Shown here in pieces: positions 21,163 through 33,002 of a stretch of DNA of 64,000 nt. The DNA is from Tieghemostelium lacteum (lineage: Eukaryota > Evosea > Eumycetozoa > Dictyosteliales > Raperosteliaceae), in NCBI GenBank assembly GCA_001606155.1, contig LODT01000011.1:310001-374000 (forward strand), given 5' to 3'. The position numbers and the translations under genes are program-made. The notes beneath the pieces were generated by a model that saw only the letters and a program-made list of their open reading frames with translations, did not search any database and was not told where the DNA came from. Numbering within the stretch: position 1 is the first letter of the stretch; each line of letters opens with the position of its first letter.

Positions 21163-24100
21163 TTGAATACAAATGTAAAGGGGATAAAGAGTATACACTT
21201 GGATAGTAATATAACTAGTGATAATATTTATGAAAGTTCTATAGCAAAGAAAAGATTTTCTCATATATCCCCTCAACAACATCAACAACCTCTTAAATTA
21301 CCAGATAAAACAAATAATATTTATCAATCTTCACCTAGTTTTCTAGAACAATACATAACAATGATAAACAACCAAAATAATAAAGATAAAGTAGATATAC
21401 CTACTAAAGATACTCCTGTGAACCATAGTAATAATAATAACAATAACAATAATAGTAATACAAATAATAATGTAATTATAGATAATACAACAACTAAATT
21501 AATTGAAACTGAAATTCAAAATAATAATACATTAATTGAAGAATTAAAATCATCAAAGACATTATTGGATGATCTTAGTAACTCACCAAATTCTTCTCAG
21601 AATGGTGATTTGAAAAAGAGTAATAAGATAGCTGGGTCCACTTCAACATTGGCTCGTAAATCTAATGATCTCTTAAAGAGTATATTTCAAACTAGATCAT
21701 TGGGATTTGGGTTGACCTTTATTCCATTGGTTTTTGTTCAAACTGTATTGATTGGGTCCATGATTTATTTTATTGGCCAATCTCTATCAATTCAAGGTAT
21801 ACCATTGTACTTGGTTGCTGTAGTTTCTGTATATTTGGTACTTTATCTAACTGAAAGACTACGTATCAGAGAGAGAGTAACTGGTGGTACTAGTAATCAC
21901 CATCATCTACTCCGTCAGAGTTTTGGATTAAAAAAGAGTCTTGGTGTAATTCAATTGGCTAATGGTGAGGAAGAAGGTGAAGATGAGGATATCATTCTAC
22001 TCAGTAGTGATAATCCAACCCTTCAATCACCATCTTTTAGAAACAAATACAACCGCGATGTAAAGTCCATGATTAATTTCTATGAGACTAAAAATAGAGC
22101 TCTTAAAACACATCTAAGATCCATGTCACTAAATAGTCAACAATCACAACCACAACAATCACAATCACAACAATCACAAAGTTCATCATTAGTTCCACCA
22201 TCGTCACCTGAACATAACGGTGGATTCAATTCTACAACTCATACCATTCACCAAAGCTATACAACATTCCCAACACATACATTTGATTTGGATCCATCTA
22301 CAACCTATAGAAATAGATTTAGAAATACTGTAAATAGAAAAACCCTACCACCCGATTACTATAATCAATATCTAAACTATCTCATTCATGAAAATAATCC
22401 ACAACCTCCACCAACAAGTTCATCACATTTAGCAACACCTCTACCTGTTCATGGATTAGGCAGTTCAGATAATGAAAATGAAGAGACACTAAATGAACAG
22501 GATTCTGATATTAGCAGTACCTATAGCAATTCCTCTAATACCAGTAGTCAATATCAGTCACCTACTCAACCACAATTGTCTATTGAAGATCCAAATAACC
22601 ACAACAATAATATAAAAGAAACTAAAGAGGAACTCTCTCAATTGGAAAACAGTAAAAAAGTTAAATCCACTATAAATCACTTTACAAAACTCTCAACAGG
22701 TGTAGAGGAAAAACTAGATTGGACATTGGCTACATGTAGTCTTTCTCCACCCAGAGCATCTCATACTGTTACTGTATATGGTCAATCGTTGGTATTGATT
22801 GGTGGTGAAGGTCTTACGGATCAGAATAGTAACTTTATTCAATTTATTGATCCTGAAAGAAACATTACCATTACACCAAAGATCACAGGTTCAAAATCTG
22901 CACCTGAATCTATTCACTCTCATGACTATTGTCGTATTGGTAACAAACTATATCTCTATGGTGGCTTAGTTGCAGGTAAACCTTCAAACAAATTATTTGT
23001 ACTCACCATTATTGATGATTCAACCGTTCATTGGTCACAACCTAGAGTTAATGGATCTTCACCTAAACCACGATATGGTCATACTCTAACACGTTTTGGT
23101 AATAGATTTATTCTATTTGGTGGTTATGATGATCAAACTTCTTTTAATGATTTAAATCTATTAGATCCAGGTAATTATTCATTATTTTATATATATAATC
23201 TTTAAAATGATTTACTAATATGATTTAAAATTTAGAAACAATGACATGGTCAAGTTTAGAAACTACAGGATTACCACCAAGTGAAAGATATGGTCATACA
23301 ACTACAATTTTAGGTGAGAAATTAATAATATTTGGTGGAAAGAGTTCATTGACAAATAAGGAATTTAATGATGTACATATACTTCAATTGGATACTTTTT
23401 CATGGATTCAACCAATTGTTCATCAGAATTTAGAAATTCCACCAGAAAGATCACATCATTCTGCTACAAGAGTTGGTAGAAATCTAATTATAGTTGGGGG
23501 AAAGAGAGAAGGTGTAACATTGAGAGATATTTGGATTCTTTCATATAAGATGCAATGGAGTAAAGTAACAGGTGCCACTCCAATTCCTCCACATTCTCAC
23601 CATGCATTGATAAAGAATGGTAGTAAATTGTTTATTCTAGGTGGAAAAGGAAGTGGGAATGCTGGAGCACCAATTTTGGATGATATTTGGTTTGTAAATA
23701 CTGTAACATTACCTATTACATCCAGTGTACAGATGGTTGCCTATCCAGATATAAAGATTGAAAAGGAGATTGGAAAAGGTCACTTTTCAAAGGTTTGGAG
23801 AGGTACATGGAAAGGAAAGGATGTTGCAGTTAAAAAGATCAATATCATCAAGGAAAAAGGTAAAGAAGAGATAATGAATGAATTCAAGAGTGAGGTAGAG
23901 CTTTTAGGTACTTTACAACACCCAAATTTGGTTACCTGTTATGGATATTCACTTAATCCAATGTGTATAGTTATGGAGTTTCTTCCAACTGGTAATCTAT
24001 TTGAACTTATTCATGCAAGGGAACACAAATTAGATTCTACTTTAATTCTTCAATTTGCATTTGATATAGCCAGAGGAATGCAACATTTACACAGTAGATC

Positions 24101-24512
24101 GATTATTCACCGTGATTTGAAATCCAGTAATTTACTATTGGATAAACATTTCAATGTAAAGATTGCAGATCTTGGTATTGCAAGAGAGACTTCATTTACA
24201 CAGACCATGACTACAATTGGTACTGTTGCTTGGACAGCCCCTGAAATTCTCAGACATGAGTCCTATAATCAGAAAGCTGATGTCTACAGTTATGCAATTG
24301 TTATTTGGGAACTACTTACTGGTGAGGAACCATATGCTGGTATGCCTGCAATGAATGCTGGTATACTGGTTGCTAGTAAGGAACTCCGTCCTGAATTACC
24401 AGAGAATTGTGATCCAAATTGGAAAAAACTAGTTTCAATGTGTTGGGCTGAAGACCCAAACAAAAGACCATCTTTTGAAGATATCACAAATTATCTTACA
24501 AAAACATTTTAA
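21163..24512 (+). CDS. membrane-anchored Kelch-repeat TKL protein kinase
   Basis: Exons 21163-23170 and 23236-24512 join in phase (donor GTAATT, acceptor TTTAG). The first ATG in frame is at 21361; the frame is open for 250 nt before it without ATG, so an upstream exon may exist. Counting from 21361 (1,028 aa): two hydrophobic segments at about 115-163 (FGLTFIPLVFVQTVLIGSMI and GIPLYLVAVVSVYLVLYL); a Gln/Ser/Pro-rich region; six or so Kelch repeats (about 455-765, motifs RYGHT and LFGGYDD); then a full kinase domain (about 775-1028). Kinase motifs: GKGHFSKV, VAVKK, HRDLKSSN, DLG in place of DFG, GTVAWTAPE, WAEDPNKRPS. All catalytic residues are kept and the subfamily is tyrosine-kinase-like. 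A receptor-like signalling role is inferred. Confidence 0.88.
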
Positions 24513-24736
24513 TCGAATAAAAACCTCTCAGAAATCTAAACTTTATTTATTTATTGGAATTTTCACTCAAGAGTTTTTTTTTAAGATTTTTTCTTATTTT
24601 CTGCAAACTCATCAAACAATGGAAACTGTAAATATTTAATTTTTAAATCAATGTAGACTCAATACTAATTTAAATATAGAACCCACTTGAATCTATTTTT
24701 ATAGTAAAAATAGTTTTACAAAAAATTCTAGATGGT

Positions 24737-26551
24737 ATGTCATTTTATAAAGATGGCAGTGCAACAGACTCAGATCCGCTTTATGACATTTATGTGTTTT
24801 TAAAAAAGTATGGTGTAGTTTGTAAGAAATGGAGAAAAGTAACCCTCACATTAGATTTCCCAAAAATATTATTAGAACAGACTATTGATTATATTAGATA
24901 TCAGAAATTCTATGAAATTGGGTTTACTTCTTTAAGAGCAGAAGTTACAAAGTTTGAACCATTATCACCAGAGGAAATGGAAATTGCACTTAAAGTTAAA
25001 CTTCATGAAAATGTACAGGCATTGGAATCACAAACTATATCATTAACTGATCCTACTACTGGTCATATAATTCCATTGTATGAGAATGCCGAAGAGATTT
25101 CATTTATTGAGAACAAAGGTCACCATCAGATGTTACTTGCATTGTATACTATGAACAACACCAATGATAATAATAATCAAGGTAACCCAATTAAAGTACA
25201 TCTTCCAAAATTAAAAACAATGACATTGGATTACCAAACTGATGATATTGAAGTATACCCAGAGTTCATAGATATCAGTGCTTTTAAATATGTTTCTGAT
25301 AAAGTTAATTTAATGTCAAAATCTAAGTTAACCTCATATCAAGTTATTGGTGATCACTGGGCTTCCAATTTAACCTATCTTGAAATTAACTTTTTAAGAT
25401 GTGATCTCAGTGAATTGGCTAAACAATTGGTAAAATGTCATTCATTGGAATCATTGGTTATCTTTTGTATTTGTTTGCTATCTGAAGATCCTAATTATGT
25501 ATCACAAATGTATGAGGCATTGTCTAAAATGAAAGCTCTAAAGAAATTCACAATTTCAACAATGGAATTTAATATCTTCACACAGTATAATTCACTGGCA
25601 AAGTTAATTTACAGTACACAGTCCATCGAAGAGTTATCTATTGAAGGCACATTTTCAGTGGAACCAAAAGATAACTCCAGACTTGTGCCATTTAAACTGA
25701 CACCATTTTTACAAAATACCTCACTTAAAAAACTCACTATTGACAATGGATATGGTAGTATGTCAGAGATTGCACGATTGGATATATTTAAACGTTGTTT
25801 AAATCTCAAAGAATTGGTAGTTTCTACATTTATTGAAGTTGTTGAGGATGTTCATGATCCTCTGCAATTTATAAATAATGAAAAACTGGAAGTTTCAGTA
25901 GTTTGGGATTTCAATACATCACCATACGTATTATTCCTAGACAATTTAGAAAATATGAGACGTTTGAATATAGTTAGTTTTGAAATTATGTATGATGCCA
26001 GAGATAGTGCTGTTGAGACTAAAATTGCACAGTTAATTAGAGCCAATATCCCAAGTCTAAAGACAATCAAGTTGAAATGTAATGGTAATTTAAAGAAGAT
26101 ATATTCTCAAGAATTGATAATTGCTTTTAGATTGAATACAATTTTGGAAGTAATTGACATTACTTGTAGATCAACAAAAAATTGTAAAGATGGTCCATTG
26201 TCAATCAATCAGCTATTGTTGTCTCTTTTGAAGAGATCACAAACCCGTGCATTGACTTTTACTACACCTGAATTTGAAGAAAATGAAATTTTTGCTGATG
26301 GTGTGGAGATTGCTAAAATTTTAGAAAATAATAATACTATTCAATTTGTTAATATTGTTGGTACTCTTCCAGATCCAATAACTAAAGTTATAGAAATGAA
26401 ATTTTTGGGATCATTTGGTAAAACTTTTGTATATGAGGATGAAGATGAAGAGGATGAAGAAGATGATGATTATGAAGATGAAGAAGAAGATGACAATGAA
26501 GAAGAATATGACGAAAATGAAGATGAATTTAGTGATGTTGCAAATAGATAA
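24737..26551 (+). CDS. F-box-like repeat protein with acidic tail
   Basis: Open frame of 604 aa. Near the N-terminus VVCKKWRKVTLTLDFP resembles the end of an F-box, which usually follows a missing LPxE-type start, so the true N-terminus may include another exon. A second ATG at 24732 is directly followed by GTATGT. The body has loosely leucine-rich segments (LTYLEINFLRCDLSELAKQL, LKKLTIDNGYG, MRRLNIVSF), as in the other dictyostelid F-box-like genes of this window. The last 45 residues are almost all Asp, Glu and Tyr. An SCF substrate-receptor role is plausible but unproven. Confidence 0.7.
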   Translation: MSFYKDGSATDSDPLYDIYVFLKKYGVVCKKWRKVTLTLDFPKILLEQTIDYIRYQKFYEIGFTSLRAEVTKFEPLSPEEMEIALKVKLHENVQALESQTISLTDPTTGHIIPLYENAEEISFIENKGHHQMLLALYTMNNTNDNNNQGNPIKVHLPKLKTMTLDYQTDDIEVYPEFIDISAFKYVSDKVNLMSKSKLTSYQVIGDHWASNLTYLEINFLRCDLSELAKQLVKCHSLESLVIFCICLLSEDPNYVSQMYEALSKMKALKKFTISTMEFNIFTQYNSLAKLIYSTQSIEELSIEGTFSVEPKDNSRLVPFKLTPFLQNTSLKKLTIDNGYGSMSEIARLDIFKRCLNLKELVVSTFIEVVEDVHDPLQFINNEKLEVSVVWDFNTSPYVLFLDNLENMRRLNIVSFEIMYDARDSAVETKIAQLIRANIPSLKTIKLKCNGNLKKIYSQELIIAFRLNTILEVIDITCRSTKNCKDGPLSINQLLLSLLKRSQTRALTFTTPEFEENEIFADGVEIAKILENNNTIQFVNIVGTLPDPITKVIEMKFLGSFGKTFVYEDEDEEDEEDDDYEDEEEDDNEEEYDENEDEFSDVANR

Positions 26552-26785
26552 TACTCAAAGAAGGAAAATCAATTAAAGAAGAAAAAAAAACAAATCACGT
26601 ATTGGTTTGTATCAAAATAAATAAAGCAAGTTATAATTATGATTGGCAAACACAATTTCATTTTTCCAAGTTGCGATTGAAGTTTGTGGTACAATTGTTT
26701 ACACCACTAACCACATCTAGGGTGCTTTTTTGCCAGTATTTTCATTTTGTTATAAATATATATTAACCCTTAAAGTGTCGGGAGG

Positions 26786-27434
26786 TTAAGTTTCGAAACG
26801 TACAAAAATGCATGCACCTTGTTCTATTTTTCCTTGTTCAGATCTGATAGAAGTTATTAATTTTTTTGGAGGGTTGGTTTCTATATGAACATAATCATGA
26901 TTATAATTTATCCATTCAACATCACCCTCTACAAATCTACTTAGTGGGTTTCCTGGATAATTTACTAAGTCCATATAATATAGAGTTTCCATAATATCAT
27001 AGGTGCACCATGGCTATCAATAAAATCCCATTTCTTTAGGGCTATTGAGAGGTGATGCAAAATTAGAGAGCAGAGAACTCTCTACAGAAGTTTGATAATT
27101 ACGACCCCTTGGTTTTCTCTAAATCTCATGTCAAATCCTTCATCCTTGTGTCTTTGGAAAGCCGAATAGAGGTTGTTGTAAGATTTACCAATATAATAAA
27201 CCATATATGGGAAAATTTTTGTTGGATTATAGAGGGATGTCATTCCATTTGAAAAATATATATCCCAGGTACCTTGTTTTCTGTACATTCTGGTAATTTA
27301 AGATCTACACCCTGTAAAAACTCTCTGCAAATCCATGGATTTCCAGTTTGGGGATGGGTAGTTCGAGGGGGGTAGAAAGCAGCAGGTTTTTTAATTTGTA
27401 GACCATTTATAGTGAGAATTAATAAATTTACCAA
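26786..27434 (-). pseudogene. broken protein-coding gene, identity unknown
   Basis: Read leftward, three successive reading frames carry normal-looking protein segments (for example DIYFSNGMTSLYNPTKIFPY and METLYYMDLVNYPGNPLSR) that abut or overlap without splice signals. About four breaks in the frame are needed to explain this. The segments are not low complexity and look like parts of one former protein of about 210 residues, with a hydrophobic N-terminus. I do not recognise the family. A decayed copy is likelier than assembly error given the number of breaks, but no intact relative is seen in the window. Confidence 0.5.
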
Positions 27435-27618
27435 ATATATATGAGAATATTATTTTTAACATTTTGTCTGAATAAAATAAAATAATGAATCGATTTATTT
27501 ATAATTACCGAATTTTCAATAAAGTATTTTTGGGGGAATAATAAATTTAGTATATATTTAACAATAAAATTTTTTATTGAATTTTATACATGTAATAAAA
27601 ATTTTTTTATTTCACACT

Positions 27619-28056
27619 ATGTGTATTCACGATAAATATCATATAAATGAATGCCAAACTTTTAATATTCTTTATTTCCAATCAATAGTATCAATATCAG
27701 ATGGTTATGATCTTGATATAGTTAGAAAATGCACTAAACACTGTCAAAAAAAAATGGCAAAAATTGTAGATATAACAATGAAACAATATTCAAAATACTG
27801 CATGAATTATTTTAAAGATGCCAAGCCAGGGAAGAAAAGTAGTTTCCTTGACTATTTATATTATTGTCTGGATTTTGAAAAAGGTGAAATAGCATGCCAT
27901 GACGAAGATTTTGTAAAAGATGTAGAAAAATCGTGTAATGTTAAAATGGAAAACGGAAAATTATATCATACTGATCCTGTAGACTCTGATGACTCTGATG
28001 AATCAATGGACTCAGAAGAGGAATCCGAAACAGAAACAGAGAGTACAGATGATTGA
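27619..28056 (+). CDS. small Cys-containing protein with Asp/Ser/Glu tail
   Basis: Open frame with its first ATG at 27619 (145 aa). The middle has spaced cysteines (VRKCTKHCQKKMAKIV, YSKYCMNYF, YYCLDFEKGEIACHDE, KSCNVKM), about seven in 80 residues, suggesting a disulfide-bonded or helical fold. The tail is a strongly acidic run of D/S/E/T ending ETESTDD. No signal peptide is evident from this start; an upstream exon carrying one would be typical, since CAG at 27698-27700 could be an acceptor. Function unknown. Confidence 0.5.
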   Translation: MCIHDKYHINECQTFNILYFQSIVSISDGYDLDIVRKCTKHCQKKMAKIVDITMKQYSKYCMNYFKDAKPGKKSSFLDYLYYCLDFEKGEIACHDEDFVKDVEKSCNVKMENGKLYHTDPVDSDDSDESMDSEEESETETESTDD

Positions 28057-28384
28057 TTTTGAGCACATGTACATTTGGCTCATTTTCTCAACTAGTATCT
28101 ATCAGTTTCCTCTTCAATATTTTGCTCTTCAACATCCTCCCTGCTCCTCGCTATCTACCACATCGTCCTCCTCCTCTTCATTTTCTTTTTCAAAACTGAA
28201 CATTTTTGCATGATTAAGGGTTAATTTCAAATTTAAATTAATATTGTTATTGTTTTATTAAAAATTAAATTTAAATAAAATGTTACGCGAGTAATAGTTT
28301 TGTACAGAAATCAGCCAATGGATAAAATCAACATTGACAGTTTAAAGTTTTTTAAATTTTATTATACACAAATCTCTTAATAGT
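28057..28384. other. convergent 3' spacer with acid-rich frame on the minus strand
   Basis: Spacer between the small acidic-tailed gene and actin. On the minus strand, 28134-28205 would read a short acidic peptide (MFSFEKENEEEEDDVV...). It is too short and isolated to call a gene. A T-rich tract near 28346-28370 is likely the actin 3' UTR. Confidence 0.4.
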
Positions 28385-29551
<1,167 letters not shown>

Positions 29552-29682
29552 TTAGTAAATTTTTTTTTTTTGATTTTATTGGATTTCAAATTATTATTTT
29601 TCATTTTCACAACCCATTTTTTATTGAATATCTCTAATTTTCACTGAAACCAAGCGGAATTGCCAAAATTTGTAAAAAAAAT

Positions 29683-29708
29683 TAACCCACATAAAAAAAT
29701 ATGGGTTA
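29683..29708. repeat. small hairpin in actin upstream region
   Basis: TAACCCA (29683-29689) is complementary to TGGGTTA (29702-29708) around an A-rich loop, about 170 nt upstream of the actin ATG and in the spacer to the next gene. It may be a protein-binding palindrome of the actin promoter or part of the 3' end of the neighbour. Confidence 0.35.
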
Positions 29709-29807
29709 TTTTAGATTAATTTGATTAGATTTAGATTAGATTGTGAAAATATAATAATTATTTTATTATTATTCATTACAATTACATTCAGTAATAAAAT
29801 ATTATTC

Positions 29808-31247
29808 CTATTTAAAAAAATTTAATATTTTAGATATAATTGAAGTTGTTGGCAATTCATAGTTAATTTTGAAATCACGACGATATTGATATTTTTTGAA
29901 TCCGTTGTGTGTGATTAGGTTAACTAAATTAAAATTAGGTAATTTAATATGGGAAACATTCATGTTTTTCACTCCTAGAATAACAATTGTTATTCTATCT
30001 ACTGATTTCGAATTTGTTAATTCCTCACAAGATGGGTTAACATCTATTTGGTTATCTGTTATTCCCAATACGATATGCTTTAAATGTGGATTAGATGCAA
30101 GCATTAAATATACATCACCAATGTGATCTTGTGATACTAGAGAGAATTTGATTTGTATTTGTATCTTTCTAATGGATTTATTGTAGTGAAAGAACTCTCT
30201 AAATTCATTAATGGGTGGACTGAATATTGATGTGTTATTAGGAGAGTTTGAAGCTAATTTCAGTGATTTTAAAGATGTACACTGATAATTTGATGCAAGT
30301 GCGGATGCAATTACATTTATAGAACCAGTTAATTCAAGCGATTGAATAAACTGAAATTGTGGCCAATTTGTATCTGTAATATCATCACTTAGTATTAACT
30401 TTAGTTTAGTTAATGTTGGCTTTTGGTTTATAGATGAAAGAAATTGATCTATACCTATAGTGTATAGTTTAAAATGTAACTTTAACCAGGTAAGTGCATT
30501 AAACTGATACACTAAATCCAAATCTGATAAAGTACAATTTAGATTAATATATTTTTTTAAAGAATTCACTTGTCTTAAAAAACAACCATGTGATGTTATT
30601 TGACTAGATCCGTATATTAATAATAGGAATTCTAATTGATTTGGTGTGAAACGTTCCATTTCATCTATTATTATATTCTTAGTGATGGTATTAGAACCTG
30701 CAGATTTAATCTCTAAATGCTTTACAGTTCTTATATACTGTAATAACTCAAGTATACTAGGTATAGCTTGATGCGAATTTATACTATAATAACAAGTTAT
30801 TGTGAATTTCTCTAATCGAGGGAACACTGTAATGGATGAATAATCACTTTTAATAATGGTTTCATGGGTTAGAGCTAAATTCAATTCTCTAAGATAGCTG
30901 AATTGTTGAATGTAACTAAAAAATGTTTTAATAGTTACGCATGACAGTGAGTAGAGATCAGTCAGAGGTAAATTGTGATTATCCATTGTTATTGTATGAC
31001 ATGTTAAATGACTAATATGTTTCAATAAACAATATTGATTTTTTAAATGAATCTCTGTCTGTTTTAAATCTAAAGAACCATTTCCAATATTACGACCAAG
31101 GTATAACTTATTACAATAGTTTTTACTAATATATTTAAATACTGCCTTATTAACTAAACTCAATGATAACTTATATTTACTAGGTAGATATTTGTAATTT
31201 AACAGATATCCTATGATTTTTTCTATTAATATAATAGATAGAATCAT
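29808..31247 (-). CDS. dictyostelid F-box-like/leucine-rich protein (small class)
   Basis: Single exon of 479 aa. The first 50 residues (IIEKIIGYLLNYKYLPSKYK, then LSLVNKAVFKYI) resemble an F-box with its closing Trp replaced. The same N-terminal pattern recurs in four other genes of this window (33003, 53552, 61275 and, in the middle of the protein, the two large genes at 34671 and 38200). The rest is irregular leucine-rich segments such as FSYLRELNLALTHE and TLTKLKLILSDD. Such proteins could select substrates for SCF ubiquitin ligases; that is inference from fold alone. Genes of this type are typical expanded lineage-specific families. Confidence 0.78.
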   Translation of the reverse strand: MILSIILIEKIIGYLLNYKYLPSKYKLSLSLVNKAVFKYISKNYCNKLYLGRNIGNGSLDLKQTEIHLKNQYCLLKHISHLTCHTITMDNHNLPLTDLYSLSCVTIKTFFSYIQQFSYLRELNLALTHETIIKSDYSSITVFPRLEKFTITCYYSINSHQAIPSILELLQYIRTVKHLEIKSAGSNTITKNIIIDEMERFTPNQLEFLLLIYGSSQITSHGCFLRQVNSLKKYINLNCTLSDLDLVYQFNALTWLKLHFKLYTIGIDQFLSSINQKPTLTKLKLILSDDITDTNWPQFQFIQSLELTGSINVIASALASNYQCTSLKSLKLASNSPNNTSIFSPPINEFREFFHYNKSIRKIQIQIKFSLVSQDHIGDVYLMLASNPHLKHIVLGITDNQIDVNPSCEELTNSKSVDRITIVILGVKNMNVSHIKLPNFNLVNLITHNGFKKYQYRRDFKINYELPTTSIISKILNFFK

Positions 31248-31498
31248 TATTGAATAGTTTTTAAATCAAAAAATGAGATTAAAAAAAAATTTCTATTTAT
31301 TTCAATATTATATACCTTTATTAATAAATCTATAAATATTATTAGTATTTTATTCCATTTGAAATATGAAAATTCATTTTATTATATCTCTAGATATTTT
31401 ATTTGGATCCTTGTAAACTTCCCAATTCAGTGAAATAAAAAAATTATGAATTTTACAAAATTAAAAATAGCTTGTGTTTTGATCCTCATTAAATTACA

Positions 31499-32956
31499 AT
31501 GATTCAAATTATATTAGTATTGTTTATTATATATTTGATTTATTCATTTATAAAAAAAAATCAAAAGAGTCATAATGATCAATTACCATTTGCCTTACCT
31601 GTTTTAGGTCATGTTCATTTGTTTGGTACTGAACCAATTCATAGAGCACTAATGAATCTAATGAATAGAATGAAAATTAAGAATTTAAAAGTATGGTTTG
31701 GTGATAATCATACTCTGATTGTAATGGATCCTGTTTTACTTAGAGAGATTTATATAAACAATTTTGATATATTTTCTTCTAGATTTCATAGTCCAGTGCT
31801 AGAGTGGGCATCTGATGGATATAGAGGAATATCAGGTAGTTCCGGTGAAGAATGGAAACAAAATAAATCAAAAGTCATTTCAGCATTCAGTAATACCAAT
31901 ATAAAGAAATCCATGCATGTTCTAGAAGACCAATGTCAAAAGTTTATAAAAGCACTTGAGAGTCATTGTACCACATCTGAACTTTTTAACCCTAGATCAT
32001 ATTGCCAAAAATATACAATGAATGTTTTGACAAAATCAATTTATTCTCTAGAGGTTCCATACAATGACACCAAGACTAAAGAATCAGAAAGAGTATCACA
32101 CCTATTAAAATGTATGGATAAATCATTTAAAATAACTGGTGAATTCTCTCCATTGGATATGTTTGAGATTATCGCTCCTTTTAGAAGACTATACTTGACA
32201 TGGTTTAGACCAGAACAGCAAATTGCAAAGGCCTACATCAGAGACATTTATAACGACCATTTATCAACTTTTGATAAAGAGAATCCAAGAGATCTAATGG
32301 ACCATTTAATCTCTGTAACTGATACCAATAGTAAAGATGAGGTCGATAATCTCTGTAGAATTGGTATGGAGTTAATGGCTGCGGGTAGTGAGACTTCAAG
32401 TTCAACAATAGAATGGTTTATAATCCTAATGGCAAATTATCCAAATATTCAAGAGAAACTTTATGCAGAGGTTAAAGAAATCACATTGACTAATGGTATG
32501 ATAACTCTATCGAATAGACAATCAACCCCCTATGTAAATGCATGTATTAAAGAATCGATGAGATATAAACCTACAGGACCATTTAATCTACCAAGAATTG
32601 CCAGTCAAGACATAACTCTTCATGATGTATTTATTCCAAAAGGTACACAAATTTTACATTTTCATTATGGAATGTGTCAATCTGAAGAATATTGGTTATC
32701 ACCAAATGAATTTCTTCCAGAAAGATTCATCAATAACAATCATTCTGATACATTTAAACCATTTTCACTTGGTACCAGAAACTGTGTTGGTGTAAACTTG
32801 GCACAAGATGAATTATATCTAGCAATTGCAAATATGTTACTAAACTTCAAAATCTCACCTCCATTTGAAAATACAAAAATTGATGAAACTGAGTTATTAG
32901 GTCTAACCTTCCACTGTAATCCATTTAATATAAAATTTGAAAAAAGAATAAAATAA
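31499..32956 (+). CDS. cytochrome P450
   Basis: Single exon of 485 aa. An N-terminal anchor (IQIILVLFIIYLIYSFI) is followed by the Pro-rich hinge LPFALPVLGHVH. The I-helix has AAGSETSSST (about residue 293), the K-helix has ESMR (about 351), and the haem loop FSLGTRNCVG carries the Cys ligand (about residue 428). All core signatures of a microsomal class II P450 are present. It probably sits on the ER and needs a P450 reductase encoded elsewhere. The sequence resembles the dictyostelid CYP508/516-type groups, but I cannot assign a family number. Dictyostelid P450 genes often have an intron near the 5' end; none is needed here. Confidence 0.95.
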   Translation: MIQIILVLFIIYLIYSFIKKNQKSHNDQLPFALPVLGHVHLFGTEPIHRALMNLMNRMKIKNLKVWFGDNHTLIVMDPVLLREIYINNFDIFSSRFHSPVLEWASDGYRGISGSSGEEWKQNKSKVISAFSNTNIKKSMHVLEDQCQKFIKALESHCTTSELFNPRSYCQKYTMNVLTKSIYSLEVPYNDTKTKESERVSHLLKCMDKSFKITGEFSPLDMFEIIAPFRRLYLTWFRPEQQIAKAYIRDIYNDHLSTFDKENPRDLMDHLISVTDTNSKDEVDNLCRIGMELMAAGSETSSSTIEWFIILMANYPNIQEKLYAEVKEITLTNGMITLSNRQSTPYVNACIKESMRYKPTGPFNLPRIASQDITLHDVFIPKGTQILHFHYGMCQSEEYWLSPNEFLPERFINNNHSDTFKPFSLGTRNCVGVNLAQDELYLAIANMLLNFKISPPFENTKIDETELLGLTFHCNPFNIKFEKRIK

Positions 32957-33002
32957 ATTAACATTCTTTTTGTTTTACAATCATAGTGTTCCTAAGGAAC
33001 CT

